This document shows positions 54,094-64,000 of a stretch of DNA of 64,000 nucleotides, piece after piece; the first letter of the stretch is position 1, and every line of letters starts with the position of its first letter. The notes beneath the pieces were generated by a model. That model ran no database searches and was not told the DNA's origin. It was given only the letters and a program-made list of their open reading frames with translations. Source of the stretch: Cupriavidus sp. YR651 (lineage in GTDB: Bacteria; Pseudomonadota; Gammaproteobacteria; Burkholderiales; Burkholderiaceae); contig NZ_FMYZ01000002.1 of assembly GCF_900101625.1 (NCBI RefSeq), forward strand, positions 248,001-312,000. The letters are read 5' to 3'. The position numbers and the translations under genes are program-made.

Positions 54094-54244
54094 GCGCAAA
54101 GGCGCAGGCAACACCGGCGAACCCCGCGGAAGTCTGGGGTTAAGGCCATGTTGCGGTGCGGCGAATCGGGGCGTTGCAGTACAATCGCCCTTTAATGACG
54201 ATAATCGCGCACCGTCCCCGTGCGCAGCAGGAAGCGGTCCCGCC

Positions 54245-57200
54245 ATGAACGCCCCACTCGTGCTCGATGCCAAGCTCGCCGCTCAGGACGCCCCGCCGCG
54301 CCTGCGCGAGATCCCTTATAACTACACGTCATTTTCGGATCGCGAGATCGTCATCCGCCTGCTGGGCGAGGAAGCCTGGCGCATCCTGGACGAACTGCGC
54401 AGCGAACGCCGTACCGGCCGTTCGGCCCGCATGCTCTACGAGGTGCTGGGCGATATCTGGGTGGTCCGCCGCAACCCGTACCTGCAGGACGACCTGCTGG
54501 AAAATCCCAAGCGCCGCCAGATGCTGGTGACCGCGCTGCACCATCGCCTGAACGAAATCGAAAAGCGCCGCGCCGCCGACCGTGCCGAGCACGCCGAGCC
54601 CGCCGCGGAAGACCGCTCGCATCGCGTGGAGCAGCTGGTCGCCTTCGCCAAGCAGGCGATCGAGTCGTTCAAGCAGGAATTCGCCGACGCCTACGACCTG
54701 CGCAAGCGCACGCAGCGCGTGCTGGGCCGCGTCACGCAGAAGGACAACATCAAGTTCGACGGCCTGTCGCGCGTCTCGCACGTGACCGACGCCACCGACT
54801 GGCGTGTGGAATATCCGTTCGTCGTGCTGACGCCGGACACCGAGGAAGAGATCGCCGGGATGGTCAAGGGCTGCTTCGAGCTGGGCCTGACCATCATCCC
54901 GCGTGGGGGCGGCACCGGCTACACCGGTGGCGCGGTGCCGCTGACGCCGTTCTCGGCCGTCATCAATACCGAGAAGCTGGAACAGCTGGGCCCGGTCGAA
55001 GAGACCGATCTGCCGGGCGTGTCGCGCAAGGTGGCCACGATCTTCTCCGGCGCCGGCGTGGTGACGCGCCGCGTGGCCGACGCCGCCGACCGTGCCGGGC
55101 TGGTCTTTGCCGTGGACCCGACGTCGATCGACGCGTCCTGCATCGGCGGCAACGTTGCCATGAACGCAGGCGGCAAGAAGGCCGTGCTGTGGGGGACCGC
55201 GCTGGACAACCTGGCCTGGTGGCGCATGGTGGATCCCGAGGGCAACTGGCTCGAGATCACGCGCATGGACCACAACCTGGGCAAGATCCATGATGTGCCG
55301 GTGGCCACGTTCGAACTGAAGTGGTCGGACGGCAACCGCGATCCGGGCGAGAAGGTATTGCGCACCGAGACGCTGGTCATCGAAGGGCGCAAGTTCCGCA
55401 AGGAAGGCCTGGGCAAGGACGTCACGGACAAGTTCCTGGCTGGCCTGCCCGGTGTGCAGAAGGAAGGCTGCGACGGCATCATCACCAGCGCGCGCTGGAT
55501 CCTGCACCGCATGCCGAAGCATGTCCGCACGGTCTGCCTGGAGTTCTTCGGCCAGCCGCGCGACGCCATTCCGAGCATCGTCGAGATCAAGGATTACCTG
55601 GACGGGGAGTCCAAGCGCGAGGGCGGGGCGATCCTGGCCGGCCTGGAGCACCTGGACGAGCGCTACCTGCGCGCCGTGGGGTACGCCACCAAGAGCAAGC
55701 GCAATGCCTTCCCGAAGATGGTGCTGATCGGCGATATCGTTGGCGACGACGAAGACGCCGTGGCGCGCGCCACCTCGGAAGTGATCCGCATGGCCAACGG
55801 CAAGAGCGGCGAAGGCTTTGTCGCCGTGAGCCCGGAGGCCCGCAAGAAATTCTGGCTGGACCGCTCGCGCACGGCCGCGATCGCCCGCCACACCAACGCC
55901 TTCAAGATCAACGAGGACGTGGTGATTCCGCTGCCCCGCATGGGCGAGTACACGGACGGCATCGAGCGCATCAACATCGAGCTGTCGACCAAGAACAAGC
56001 TCAAGCTGACGGACGAGCTGGAGGCCTTCTTCGCGCGCGGCAACCTGCCGCTGGGCCGTAGCGACGACGCCAACGAAATCCCCAGCGCCGAGCTGCTCGA
56101 GGACCGCGTACAGCATGCGCTGACGCTGCTGCGCGAAATCCGCGCGCGCTGGCGTTACCTGCAGGACCACCTGGACACGCCGCTGGCCACCGCCCGCGCC
56201 GCGCTGATCGGGCACGGCCTGGGCCTGCTGGGTCCGGCATTCGAGCAACGCCTGCAACAGCAGCCCGATGCCAGCGTGTTCCATTTGCTGCAGGACCGCA
56301 CGATCCGCGTGAGCTGGAAGAGCGAGATCCGGGCCGAACTGCGCAAGATCTTCAACGGCGGGGAGTTCAAGCCGATCCTGGACGAGGCGCAGAAGATCCA
56401 CAAGCAGGTGCTGCGCGGCCGCGTCTTCGTGGCGCTGCACATGCACGCCGGCGACGGCAACGTGCACACCAACATCCCGGTGAACTCGGACGACTACGAC
56501 ATGCTGCAGGACGCCCACCGCGCGGTGGCCCGCATCATGGCGCTGGCCCGGTCGCTGGACGGCGTGATCTCCGGCGAGCACGGCATCGGCATCACCAAGC
56601 TGGAATTCCTGACCGAGGAAGAGATCGGCGATTTCCGCGCGTACAAGCAGCGCGTGGACCCGCAGGGGCGCTTCAACAAGGGCAAGCTGCTGCCGGGCGC
56701 GGACCTGCGCAATGCGTACACGCCGTCGTTCGGGCTGATGGGGCACGAGTCCATCATCATGCAGCAGAGCGACATCGGCGCCATCGCGGACAGCGTCAAG
56801 GACTGCCTGCGCTGCGGCAAGTGCAAGCCCGTTTGCGCCACGCACGTGCCGCGCGCCAACCTGCTCTACAGCCCGCGCAACAAGATCCTGGCGACCTCGC
56901 TGCTGGTGGAGGCGTTCCTGTACGAGGAGCAGACGCGCCGCGGCGTGTCCATCAAGCATTGGGATGAATTCTCGGATGTGGCCGACCACTGCACGGTTTG
57001 CCACAAGTGCGTGACGCCATGCCCGGTGAAAATCGACTTTGGCGACGTGTCCATGAACATGCGCAACCTGCTGCGCAAGATGGGCCAGAAGAAGTTCAAC
57101 CCGGGTACCGCGGCGTCGATGTTCTTCCTGAACGCGACTAACCCGCAGACGATCAACATGACCCGCACGGCCATGATCGGCTGGGGCTACAAGGTGCAGC

Positions 57201-58219
57201 GCCTGGGCAACGAAGTGCTAAAGAAGTTTGCGAAGAAGCAGACGCAGCACCCGCCCGCCACGGTCGGCAAGCCGCCCGTGCAGGAGCAGGTGATCCACTT
57301 CATCAACAAGAAGATGCCGGGCAACCTGCCCAAGAAGACGGCGCGCGCGCTGCTGGATATCGAGGACAACGAGATCGTCCCGATCATCCGCGACCCGAAG
57401 GCGACCACCGCCGAGAGCGAAGCGGTCTTCTACTTCCCGGGCTGCGGCTCCGAGCGCCTTTTCTCGCAAGTGGGTCTGGCCACGCAGGCCATGCTGTGGC
57501 ACGTGGGCGTGCAGACCGTGCTGCCGCCGGGCTACCTGTGCTGCGGTTATCCGCAACGCGGCAACGGCCAGTACGACAAGGCCGAGAAGATGGTCAGCGA
57601 CAACCGCGTGCTGTTCCACCGCGTGGCGAATACGCTGAACTATCTCGACATCAAGACGGTGGTGGTGAGCTGTGGCACCTGCTACGACCAGCTGGCCGGG
57701 TATGAATTCGACAAGATCTTCCCGGGCTGCCGCATTATCGACATCCACGAATACCTGCTGGAAAAGGGTGTAAAGCTCGAGGGCGTGACCGGTACGCGGT
57801 ACATGTACCACGACCCCTGCCACACCCCGATCAAGACGATGGACCCGACCAGGCTGGTCAACGACCTGATGGGCGGCAACACCGGCTTGGGCAAGATCGA
57901 GAAGAGCGAGCGTTGCTGCGGGGAATCCGGCACGCTGGCCGTGTCGCGCCCGGACATCTCCACGCAGGTCCGCTTCCGCAAGGAAGAGGAAATGAAGAAG
58001 GGTGCGGACAAGCTGCGGACCGATGGCTTCGACGGCGACGTGAAGATCCTGACCAGCTGTCCGTCGTGCCTGCAGGGCCTGTCGCGCTACAACGAGGACG
58101 CATCGGTGACGGCGGACTACATCGTGATCGAGATCGCCAAGCACCTGTTGGGTGAAGACTGGCTGCCCGAGTACGTGGCCAAGGCCAACGCGGGCGGCAT
58201 CGAGCGGGTGCTGGTCTGA
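54245..58219 (+). CDS. DUF3683/FAD-linked/Fe-S oxidoreductase (D-lactate dehydrogenase-like fusion)
   Basis: The 1324-residue protein fuses four parts: an N-terminal DUF3683 region (1-180), a PCMH-type FAD domain with GGGTGYTGG at residues 221-229, the FAD-oxidase C domain to about 810 ([34 protein letters not shown]), and an Fe-S part. Ferredoxin-like cysteines are Cys854/857/860/864 and Cys916/919/922/926. Two CCG domains follow, Cys1099-1100 and Cys1224-1225. The layout resembles GlpC-type D-2-hydroxyacid dehydrogenases feeding quinone. Substrate probably D-lactate or a related hydroxyacid. Confidence 0.9.
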   Translation: MNAPLVLDAKLAAQDAPPRLREIPYNYTSFSDREIVIRLLGEEAWRILDELRSERRTGRSARMLYEVLGDIWVVRRNPYLQDDLLENPKRRQMLVTALHHRLNEIEKRRAADRAEHAEPAAEDRSHRVEQLVAFAKQAIESFKQEFADAYDLRKRTQRVLGRVTQKDNIKFDGLSRVSHVTDATDWRVEYPFVVLTPDTEEEIAGMVKGCFELGLTIIPRGGGTGYTGGAVPLTPFSAVINTEKLEQLGPVEETDLPGVSRKVATIFSGAGVVTRRVADAADRAGLVFAVDPTSIDASCIGGNVAMNAGGKKAVLWGTALDNLAWWRMVDPEGNWLEITRMDHNLGKIHDVPVATFELKWSDGNRDPGEKVLRTETLVIEGRKFRKEGLGKDVTDKFLAGLPGVQKEGCDGIITSARWILHRMPKHVRTVCLEFFGQPRDAIPSIVEIKDYLDGESKREGGAILAGLEHLDERYLRAVGYATKSKRNAFPKMVLIGDIVGDDEDAVARATSEVIRMANGKSGEGFVAVSPEARKKFWLDRSRTAAIARHTNAFKINEDVVIPLPRMGEYTDGIERINIELSTKNKLKLTDELEAFFARGNLPLGRSDDANEIPSAELLEDRVQHALTLLREIRARWRYLQDHLDTPLATARAALIGHGLGLLGPAFEQRLQQQPDASVFHLLQDRTIRVSWKSEIRAELRKIFNGGEFKPILDEAQKIHKQVLRGRVFVALHMHAGDGNVHTNIPVNSDDYDMLQDAHRAVARIMALARSLDGVISGEHGIGITKLEFLTEEEIGDFRAYKQRVDPQGRFNKGKLLPGADLRNAYTPSFGLMGHESIIMQQSDIGAIADSVKDCLRCGKCKPVCATHVPRANLLYSPRNKILATSLLVEAFLYEEQTRRGVSIKHWDEFSDVADHCTVCHKCVTPCPVKIDFGDVSMNMRNLLRKMGQKKFNPGTAASMFFLNATNPQTINMTRTAMIGWGYKVQRLGNEVLKKFAKKQTQHPPATVGKPPVQEQVIHFINKKMPGNLPKKTARALLDIEDNEIVPIIRDPKATTAESEAVFYFPGCGSERLFSQVGLATQAMLWHVGVQTVLPPGYLCCGYPQRGNGQYDKAEKMVSDNRVLFHRVANTLNYLDIKTVVVSCGTCYDQLAGYEFDKIFPGCRIIDIHEYLLEKGVKLEGVTGTRYMYHDPCHTPIKTMDPTRLVNDLMGGNTGLGKIEKSERCCGESGTLAVSRPDISTQVRFRKEEEMKKGADKLRTDGFDGDVKILTSCPSCLQGLSRYNEDASVTADYIVIEIAKHLLGEDWLPEYVAKANAGGIERVLV

Positions 58220-58230
58220 TTGCGATCGCC

Positions 58231-58665
58231 ATGACCCGCGAGCCGAATTGCCCACTGTGCGAAACCGACGGCGGCGAACTCGTCTGGATGGGGGATCGCG
58301 CCCGCGTGATCCTGGTCGAGCATGACCGCTTTCCCGGTTTCTGCCGCGTGGTCTGGAACGACCATTTGGCCGAGCTGACCGACCTCGACGATGCCGACCA
58401 GGCCTGGCTGATGCGCCTGGTTGCGCGGGTCGAGCGCCTGGTGCGCGAGGTCATGGACCCGGACAAGGTCAACCTGGCCGCGTTCGGCAACATGGTGCCG
58501 CACCTGCACTGGCACATCATTCCGCGCTACCGCTGGGACACCCATTTCCCGGAAGCCATCTGGGCCGCGCCCCGGCGAGCGGAGGATCCGGTGCGCCTCG
58601 GCGAGCTGGCCAGCCGGCTGCCGGCGCTGCGCACGGCACTTTCCGCGCTCGAAACCTCCAGCTGA
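58231..58665 (+). CDS. HIT-family protein
   Basis: The 144-residue protein has the histidine triad HLHWHIIPR (His91, His93, His95) of nucleotide hydrolases or transferases. CPLCETDGGE at the N-terminus could bind zinc. It begins 11 nt after the dehydrogenase stop, so the two are likely co-transcribed. The nucleotide substrate is unknown. Confidence 0.92.
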   Translation: MTREPNCPLCETDGGELVWMGDRARVILVEHDRFPGFCRVVWNDHLAELTDLDDADQAWLMRLVARVERLVREVMDPDKVNLAAFGNMVPHLHWHIIPRYRWDTHFPEAIWAAPRRAEDPVRLGELASRLPALRTALSALETSS

Positions 58666-58816
58666 TCGCAATCCCGTAGCGCCCGTACGCGACCTTGGGT
58701 AATGTGCGGTTGCAGTCTGATACGGAACCCGCCGATGCGGCGGTGCGTCTGACACCCGTCGAACAACAACACGGCTCGCCGGCCAAAAAAGCGTGGCGGG
58801 CCAAACCGCTGGCGCC

Positions 58817-60736
58817 ATGTCTTCCACACCGTCTTCCGTCACCGTGCCGGGTCCGGCCGTTCCGGCCGAGGCCCTCAAGATCCAGAGCCGGCTGCGCCTG
58901 GGTGCCACCTGGGCGCTGATCAAGCCCTATTGGAAGTCCGAGGACCGCAAGGCCGGGCTCGGGCTGCTGTTCCTGGTGATCGCCCTGAACCTGGGTATCG
59001 TCTACATCAACGTGCTGCTGACCGAGTGGAACCGCGTGTTCTACAACGCGCTGGAGCAGCGCGACTTCGTCTCGTTCAAGGCGCTGCTGCTGCGGTTTTC
59101 GTGGATCGCGGCCTGCTTCATCGTGCTGGCGATCTCGCGCCAGTACTACCAGATGATGCTGCAGATGCGCTGGCGGACGTGGATGACCGGCACCTTCATG
59201 CAGCGCTGGCTCGGGCACCAGGCCTACTACCGGATCGAACAGACCCACACCACGGATAACCCCGACCAGCGGCTGGCCGACGACCTGCGCCAGTTCACCG
59301 ACGGCGCGCTGACGCTGTCGATGGGGTTGCTCAACTCCGTGGTGACGCTGGTGTCGTTCATCGGCATTCTCTGGGTCGTCTCCGGCCCGATCAGCTTTGC
59401 GCTGGGCGGCACCGACCTGACGATTCCGGGCTATATGGTCTGGTTCGCGGTGGGGTACGCCGTGGTGGGCTCGCTGATTGCCCACTTCGTGGGCCGCCCG
59501 CTGATCGGCCTGTCGTTCCAGCAGGAGCAATACGAAGCAAATTTCCGTTTCATGCTCGTGCGCTTGCGCGAGAACAGCGAGCCCGTGGCGCTGTATCGCG
59601 GCGAGCCGACCGAGCAGGCCGGGCTGCGCGCGCGATTCGAACGGATCCGGGCCAACTGGAACCAGCTGATGCGCTATACGCGGCGTCTTACCTTCGTGAA
59701 TTCCGGCTACGGGCAGTTCGCGATCATCTTCCCGCTGCTGGTGGCCGCGCCGCGCTACTTCTCGGGCAAGCTCACGCTGGGCGGCCTCATGCAAATCAAC
59801 TCGGCGTTCGGCCAGGTGCAGGGCGCCTTGTCCTGGTTCGTGGACAGCTACGCCACGCTGGTGGGCTGGAAGGCCGCCGCCAACCGTCTGATCGATTTCC
59901 AGGAAGCCATGCGCGTGGCCGAGCGCCAGGACCTGGCGCACGAAGGCCCGGGCGATATCGAGGTGGTGCAGGCCGATGGCGTGGACCGCGCGCTGAACGG
60001 CATCACCATTGCCGGCCTGGAATTGGCGCTGCCGGTGCGCGGCGGGACCAGCCAGGACGATGGCGGGGTCGATACGGAGCGTCACCCGGGGCAGCGGCCG
60101 CTGGTCGCGCCGTTTTCGCTCTCGATCGCGCCCGGCGAACGCTGGCTTGTCAACGGACCGTCCGGCTGCGGCAAGAGCGTGCTGTTCCGCGCACTGGCGG
60201 GGATCTGGCCGTACGGCAGCGGCCGCATCACCGTGCCGGAGAAACGCCTGATGTTCCTGCCGCAGCGCAGCTATCTGCCGATTGGGACGCTGGCCGACGC
60301 GCTTTCCTACCCGGACGCCGGCAACGCCCACTCGTGCGAGACCCTGGAGCATGTGCTGCGCCAGGCCCGGCTGGGCATGCTCACGAAGCAGCTCGACGTC
60401 TTCGACAACTGGTCGCTGCGGCTGTCGCCCGGCGAGCAGCAGCGGCTGGCCTTCGCCCGCGCATTGCTGCAGAAGCCCGACTACCTGTTCCTGGACGAGG
60501 CCACCAGCGCGCTGGATGAGGAGACCGAAGGCGCCATGTACAAGCTGGTGGTCGACACCTTGCCCGCGGCGGCGATCATCAGCATCGCCCACCGCAGCAC
60601 CGTCGCCGCGTTCCACGACCGACGCCTGCGCTACCTCCCCGTCGATGGCGGCGGTCGTGACGAAAGCGGCGCCGGGCCTCGGGATGGGCAAGGCGGGGGC
60701 GGTGGAGTAAGCTATCGGGTCGTACAAGACGCGTGA
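58817..60736 (+). CDS. SbmA/BacA-like ABC transporter, fused permease and ATPase (YddA type)
   Basis: The 639-residue protein joins a six-helix SbmA_BacA/ABC_membrane_2 domain (EWNRVFYNALEQRDFVSFKA; DNPDQRLADDLRQFTDGALT) to an ABC ATPase with Walker A GPSGCGKS at residues 447-454, signature LSPGEQQR and Walker B LFLDEATSALDEE. The family includes peptide and vitamin B12 or very-long-chain fatty-acyl carriers. The MSSTPSS ATG is used; a GTG eight codons earlier is possible. The Gly-rich C-terminus is unconserved. Confidence 0.9.
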   Translation: MSSTPSSVTVPGPAVPAEALKIQSRLRLGATWALIKPYWKSEDRKAGLGLLFLVIALNLGIVYINVLLTEWNRVFYNALEQRDFVSFKALLLRFSWIAACFIVLAISRQYYQMMLQMRWRTWMTGTFMQRWLGHQAYYRIEQTHTTDNPDQRLADDLRQFTDGALTLSMGLLNSVVTLVSFIGILWVVSGPISFALGGTDLTIPGYMVWFAVGYAVVGSLIAHFVGRPLIGLSFQQEQYEANFRFMLVRLRENSEPVALYRGEPTEQAGLRARFERIRANWNQLMRYTRRLTFVNSGYGQFAIIFPLLVAAPRYFSGKLTLGGLMQINSAFGQVQGALSWFVDSYATLVGWKAAANRLIDFQEAMRVAERQDLAHEGPGDIEVVQADGVDRALNGITIAGLELALPVRGGTSQDDGGVDTERHPGQRPLVAPFSLSIAPGERWLVNGPSGCGKSVLFRALAGIWPYGSGRITVPEKRLMFLPQRSYLPIGTLADALSYPDAGNAHSCETLEHVLRQARLGMLTKQLDVFDNWSLRLSPGEQQRLAFARALLQKPDYLFLDEATSALDEETEGAMYKLVVDTLPAAAIISIAHRSTVAAFHDRRLRYLPVDGGGRDESGAGPRDGQGGGGGVSYRVVQDA

Positions 60737-60800
60737 CGGCGCCGTCGCGGCCTGACTCGCATTGCGGGTGGGGCCACGGCGCGGTGCCGTCCCCACCATC

Positions 60801-61217
60801 ATGGCTGGCCTGGAAAAAGATACCCCTCACCCCACCGCGCTGACCGTCCACACGCAGTCTCGCGTGCTGGAAATCGGCTTCGACAACGGCCGCACGTGGC
60901 GCCTGCCGTTCGAGTTGCTGCGCGTGTTTTCGCCTTCCGCCGAGGTTCAGGGCCACGGCCCGGGCCAGGAAACGCTGCAGACCGGCAAGCGCGACGTCGG
61001 CATCGCGGCCGTGGAACCCGTGGGCAACTACGCGATCCTGATCCGCTTTGACGACGGCCACGACACGGGCATTTACTCGTGGGAGCTGCTGTACCGCCTG
61101 GGCGACCAGCAAGACGTGCTCTGGGCCGATTACCTCAAGCGGCTGGAAGCCGCCGGCGTGGACCGCGACACGCCCATGATCGCCGCCGGCGGCCACGCCT
61201 GTGGCCATCACCACTGA
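60801..61217 (+). CDS. DUF971 domain protein
   Basis: The 138-residue protein has the gamma-butyrobetaine-hydroxylase-like N domain ([50 protein letters not shown]). It ends in a His-rich tail (GGHACGHHH) that might bind metal. In Burkholderiaceae it precedes ubiE; it ends 23 nt before it. DUF971 proteins are linked to Fe-S or iron handling by association only. Confidence 0.88.
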   Translation: MAGLEKDTPHPTALTVHTQSRVLEIGFDNGRTWRLPFELLRVFSPSAEVQGHGPGQETLQTGKRDVGIAAVEPVGNYAILIRFDDGHDTGIYSWELLYRLGDQQDVLWADYLKRLEAAGVDRDTPMIAAGGHACGHHH

Positions 61218-61240
61218 TTTCTGAATCTGGAGTCCGAGAG

Positions 61241-61972
61241 ATGAGCGAAACCCACTTCGGGTTCGAGAAAGTCGACGAAGCGGAGAAGGCCGGCAAGGTT
61301 GCGGGCGTCTTCCATTCGGTGGCGAGCAAATACGATGTGATGAACGACCTGATGTCCGGTGGCATGCACCGGATCTGGAAGATGTTCACGATTGCCCAGG
61401 CCAATGTGCGGCCGGGCCAGAAAGTGCTGGATATCGCCGGCGGCACGGGCGACCTGGCCAAGGCGTTCGCGAAGCAGGCCGGTCCGACGGGCGAGGTCTG
61501 GCTGACCGACATCAACGAATCCATGTTGCGGGTAGGACGCGACCGCCTGCTGGACAAGGGCGTCGCCACCCCGGTGGCGCTTTGCGACGCGGAGAGAATT
61601 CCTTTCCCGGACAACTACTTCGACCTGGTTACGGTGGCGTTCGGCCTGCGCAACATGACCCACAAGGATGCGGCGCTGGCCGAGATGCGCCGCGTGCTGA
61701 AACCGGGCGGCAAGGTCATGGTCCTGGAGTTTTCCAAGGTCTGGAAACCCCTGGAAAAGGCCTACGACGTCTATTCTTTCAAGGTCCTGCCCTGGCTGGG
61801 CGAGCGTGTGGCCGGGGATGCCCCTAGCTATCGCTATCTCGCGGAATCGATCAGAATGCATCCAGACCAGGGTTCACTTGTCCGCATGATGGAACAAGCC
61901 GGGCTCGAGAAGGTCGAATACTTCAATCTGACGGCCGGAGTGGTGGCGCTCCACGTCGGGAGAAAGTACTAA
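61241..61972 (+). CDS. ubiE: UbiE, demethylmenaquinone/ubiquinone C-methyltransferase
   Basis: The 243-residue SAM enzyme methylates C2 of the ubiquinone ring (DDMQ step). The family start is seen ([20 protein letters not shown]), and the SAM motif is [15 protein letters not shown] (residues 62-76); the later [20 protein letters not shown] is characteristic. It heads a ubiquinone operon with ubiJ and ubiB downstream. Confidence 0.97.
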   Translation: MSETHFGFEKVDEAEKAGKVAGVFHSVASKYDVMNDLMSGGMHRIWKMFTIAQANVRPGQKVLDIAGGTGDLAKAFAKQAGPTGEVWLTDINESMLRVGRDRLLDKGVATPVALCDAERIPFPDNYFDLVTVAFGLRNMTHKDAALAEMRRVLKPGGKVMVLEFSKVWKPLEKAYDVYSFKVLPWLGERVAGDAPSYRYLAESIRMHPDQGSLVRMMEQAGLEKVEYFNLTAGVVALHVGRKY

Positions 61973-62023
61973 TTCGCCATGTCCGGCCCTCGATGGGCTG
62001 GAAATGACAGGGGATCACAGAAT

Positions 62024-63025
62024 ATGTCTTCTTTACGTGGAAAATTCCTGGCCATGTCGCTGATTGCGACGCTGGCCCTCGGGGTCGCGCTGGACGCCAA
62101 TGCCAAACGGCTGGGCGGCTCGCGCAGCGTTGGCAAGCAGTCGTCCAGCGTGACGCAGCAACGCCAGCAGGCACCGGCGCAGAATGCGCCAGCCCAGCAG
62201 CAACCGGCTCAGCAGCCCAATCAGGCAGCGCCCGCCACGGCTGGTGCAGCCGCCGGCGGTGCCGCCGCCGCGGCGCCCAAGCGTAACTGGGGCGGCATGC
62301 TGGGTGGCCTGGCGGCCGGCCTGGGTCTCGGCTACCTGCTGTCGCACTTCGGCCTGGGCGGCGCAGCCGCCAGCTTCCTGGCCAACGTGATCATGATCGC
62401 GGCCATCGCCCTGCTGGCGCTCTGGCTGTTCCGCAAGTTCCGTGGCGGCAGCGCCCGCCCGCAGCAACCGGCCTACGCCGGCATGGGCAACAACGGATTG
62501 GGCGGCGGCATGCCGCGCAGCGCCGAGCCGACACTGCGCGAGCCCGAGCCGGCGCAACCGGCGTCTTACGGTGGCGCGTCGTCGGCACCGGTCATGGCCG
62601 GCGCGGCGGCCGGGGCAGCCGGTGTGGCAGCGGCTCCGCAGCCTTGGGGTGTGCCGGCGGACTTCGACACCGAATCCTTCCTGCGTAACGCCAAGGTTCA
62701 CTACGTCCGCCTGCAGGCCGCGTGGGACGCCGGCAACCTCGACGATATCCGGGAATTCACCACCCCGGAAATGTTCGCCGAGATCAAGATGGACCTGTCC
62801 GAACGGGGCGCCGAGGTCAACAAGACCGACGTCGTCACGCTGGATGCGCAACTGCTCGGTATCGAGTCGACGGCGGCCCAGCACATCGCCAGCGTGCGCT
62901 TCTCGGGCATGATCCGCGAGCGTGCGGGCGATCCGGCCCAGCCGTTCGGGGAAGTCTGGAACCTCGCCAAGGCCACGTCGGGTACCGGCGGCTGGCTGCT
63001 GGCCGGCATCCAGCAGGAGTCCTGA
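62024..63025 (+). CDS. Tim44-like domain protein
   Basis: The 333-residue precursor has an N-terminal signal/anchor (FLAMSLIATLALGVALDANA), a Gln/Ala/Pro-rich linker, a Gly-rich region with two hydrophobic helices (about 95-140: GGLAAGLGLGYLLSHFGLGG; ANVIMIAAIALLALWLFRKF) and a C-terminal Tim44 domain (FLRNAKVHYVRLQAAWDAGN; GAEVNKTDVVTLDAQLLGIE). Bacterial Tim44-like proteins are membrane-associated with unclear roles. It lies between ubiE and ubiJ and is followed by a terminator. Confidence 0.9.
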   Translation: MSSLRGKFLAMSLIATLALGVALDANAKRLGGSRSVGKQSSSVTQQRQQAPAQNAPAQQQPAQQPNQAAPATAGAAAGGAAAAAPKRNWGGMLGGLAAGLGLGYLLSHFGLGGAAASFLANVIMIAAIALLALWLFRKFRGGSARPQQPAYAGMGNNGLGGGMPRSAEPTLREPEPAQPASYGGASSAPVMAGAAAGAAGVAAAPQPWGVPADFDTESFLRNAKVHYVRLQAAWDAGNLDDIREFTTPEMFAEIKMDLSERGAEVNKTDVVTLDAQLLGIESTAAQHIASVRFSGMIRERAGDPAQPFGEVWNLAKATSGTGGWLLAGIQQES

Positions 63026-63081
63026 GCATGGCCGCGCCTGCCCGCATCAGGTGATGCGGCGGGCGAGTAGCTTAGAATGGA

Positions 63082-63107
63082 GGCCCACGCGTGCGTGGGC
63101 CTTTTTT
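63082..63107 (+). terminator. Rho-independent terminator between the Tim44-like gene and ubiJ
   Basis: GGCCCAC (63082-63088) pairs with GTGGGCC (63095-63101) over GCGTGC, followed by six T's. It lies 57 nt after the Tim44-like stop and 31 nt before ubiJ, so ubiJ-ubiB probably need partial readthrough or their own promoter. Confidence 0.85.
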
Positions 63108-63137
63108 ATTGGGCATGATCCCCGCAATCCGGACGCC

Positions 63138-63812
63138 ATGAACGCTCTGCCTACCTCGCTGGCCTCGCCGATCGTCGCCGCGCTGAACCACCTGATTGAA
63201 CAGGAGCCCTGGGCCTGCAGCCTGCTGGCGCCCTTTGCTGGCCGCGTGATCCGCTTTGACGCGGCCGCCTTTGCGCTGTCGCTGAAGGTGACGGAGCAGG
63301 GCGGCATCGAACAGGCCCCTGCGGCAGATGGCGCCGCCGTGACGCTGATCGTGCCGCTGCAGCAATGGCCACTGGTGGTGGCCGATGTGGCGGAAGGCGG
63401 GCAGGCCGCGGCGATGCGCCATGTCCGGATCGAGGGCGATGCCGAACTGGCCAACGTCGTCTCCACGCTGGCTCGCAACCTGCGCTGGGACGCCGCCGAA
63501 GACCTGTCGCGCGCGTTGCGCGGCGTCATGGGCGGCCCGGTCAGCGACAGCGTGGCCCAGCGCATGGTCGACGGCGCCCGTCAGGTGCATGAAGGCGCCA
63601 CGCGCGTGGGCCGTGCGTTGCTCGACAACGTGACCGAATATTTGCTCGACGAACAGCCGACCCTGGTGCGCCACGCGGCGCTGGATGGGTTTGGCGCCGA
63701 CGTGGCTCGCCTGCGCGACGACCTGGCGCGGCTGGAAAAGCGCCTGGAGCGGCTGGAGCGGCAATCGCCGGCCACCGGTAGTCCGGGCGCGCTGCCATCC
63801 GCCCACCGCTGA
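63138..63812 (+). CDS. ubiJ: UbiJ, ubiquinone biosynthesis accessory factor
   Basis: The 224-residue protein has an N-terminal SCP2 lipid-binding domain (PFAGRVIRFDAAAFALSLKV; MRHVRIEGDAELANVVSTLA) and a C-terminal helical region with a coiled coil (LRDDLARLEKRLERLERQ). UbiJ is a scaffold and lipid carrier in the aerobic ubiquinone complex. It lies between ubiE and ubiB as in E. coli, apart from the inserted Tim44-like gene. Confidence 0.93.
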   Translation: MNALPTSLASPIVAALNHLIEQEPWACSLLAPFAGRVIRFDAAAFALSLKVTEQGGIEQAPAADGAAVTLIVPLQQWPLVVADVAEGGQAAAMRHVRIEGDAELANVVSTLARNLRWDAAEDLSRALRGVMGGPVSDSVAQRMVDGARQVHEGATRVGRALLDNVTEYLLDEQPTLVRHAALDGFGADVARLRDDLARLEKRLERLERQSPATGSPGALPSAHR

Positions 63813-63882
63813 TCCCGCCAACGCCTTCGCCATGTTGCTTCCCGTTGCCGCGCCGCGCGGCTCCGCTTTCTGAAGACCCCGC

Positions 63883-64000
63883 ATGACCCGCCTCCTGCGT
63901 CTCTGCAAGATCATCTTCGTCATCCTGTACTACGGGCTCGATGAACTCGTCCTGTCCGGCTTCAAGAGCCGGCGCATCAAGTTCCTGGTACGCGTCATCA
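63883..64000 (+). CDS. ubiB: UbiB, ubiquinone biosynthesis ATPase/kinase-like protein (N-terminus only)
   Basis: The first 39 codons (MTRLLRLCKIIFVILYYGLD) are in the window and the gene runs off the right edge. The N-terminus and its place after ubiJ match UbiB, the atypical kinase-like ATPase of ubiquinone synthesis. The catalytic domain is outside the window. Confidence 0.85.
   Translation, partial: MTRLLRLCKIIFVILYYGLDELVLSGFKSRRIKFLVRVI

Noticed and set aside
54120..54141. AACCCC-N10-GGGGTT hairpin after the DedA-like gene as a terminator
   Set aside because: The stem is short with a long loop and no T run; the following bases are TAAGGCC-like.
54329..57004. 891-codon frame antisense to the DUF3683 dehydrogenase
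   Set aside because: Lies wholly inside a clear multi-domain gene; no family features.
58517..60802. 761-codon frame antisense to the SbmA-like transporter
   Set aside because: Shadow of the coding strand, low-complexity Arg/Gln/His.
1..64000. CRISPR arrays, tRNA/rRNA genes, insertion sequences, prophage
   Set aside because: No regularly spaced repeats, no cloverleaf-like segments in the gaps and no transposase, integrase or phage proteins were seen.

Overview
The window is high-GC chromosomal DNA that reads as a betaproteobacterium of the Burkholderiaceae, most like Cupriavidus/Ralstonia. This rests on the kdsD-lptC-lptA order, an ssb next to a divergent uvrA/MFS pair, an otsB-GH15-otsA trehalose cluster and a ubiE-ubiJ-ubiB operon, all with strong G/C third-position bias. 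I saw no rRNA, tRNA, CRISPR array, transposase, integrase or phage gene. Species identity is inference.

Left part (1-13.3 kb), mostly housekeeping: lptA (partial), lptC and kdsD on the minus strand; a CPA2 cation/proton antiporter; a ribbon-helix-helix protein and a DJ-1/PfpI protein; apt; a Na/Pi-cotransporter with a PhoU-like tail; uvrA; an MFS exporter; ssb. The kdsC gene usually found between kdsD and lptC is absent: the two genes are 3 nt apart.

Accessory metabolism (13.3-31 kb). A 4.7-kb islet (N-acyl-D-amino-acid deacylase, exported asparaginase, Bug/TctC binding protein, divergent LysR) is bracketed by two identical 31-nt copies of the ssb terminator. Next come two tandem IclR regulators, a strong inverted repeat, and a divergent run of MBL-fold hydrolase, aromatic-type FAD monooxygenase, DUF2783 protein and MFS importer. 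Then follows a small secreted protein and a probable RpiR regulon: a lone solute-binding protein, RpiR, a class III aminotransferase, a BKACE (DUF849) enzyme and a class I/II aminotransferase. A TGTTTC...GAACA-type inverted repeat lies upstream of both the binding protein and the aminotransferase.

Transport and envelope (31-38 kb): a TetR-HlyD-ABC ATPase-ABC permease-outer-membrane factor efflux operon with an AT-rich palindrome at its promoter, then an OprB-type porin.

Right part (38-64 kb): queF, ilvA; otsB-GH15-otsA; an eight-gene operon for a form II CoxL-type molybdenum hydroxylase with its maturation genes (coxS, coxL, coxM, MoxR ATPase, VWA protein, coxG, xdhC, mocA-like); a DedA-like membrane protein; a 1324-residue DUF3683/FAD/Fe-S dehydrogenase; a HIT protein; an SbmA/BacA-like ABC exporter; DUF971; ubiE, a Tim44-like protein, ubiJ and the start of ubiB.

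The best candidates for undescribed biology are the MBL/FAD-monooxygenase/DUF2783 unit, the RpiR-aminotransferase-BKACE pathway, and the islet bracketed by the duplicated terminator.
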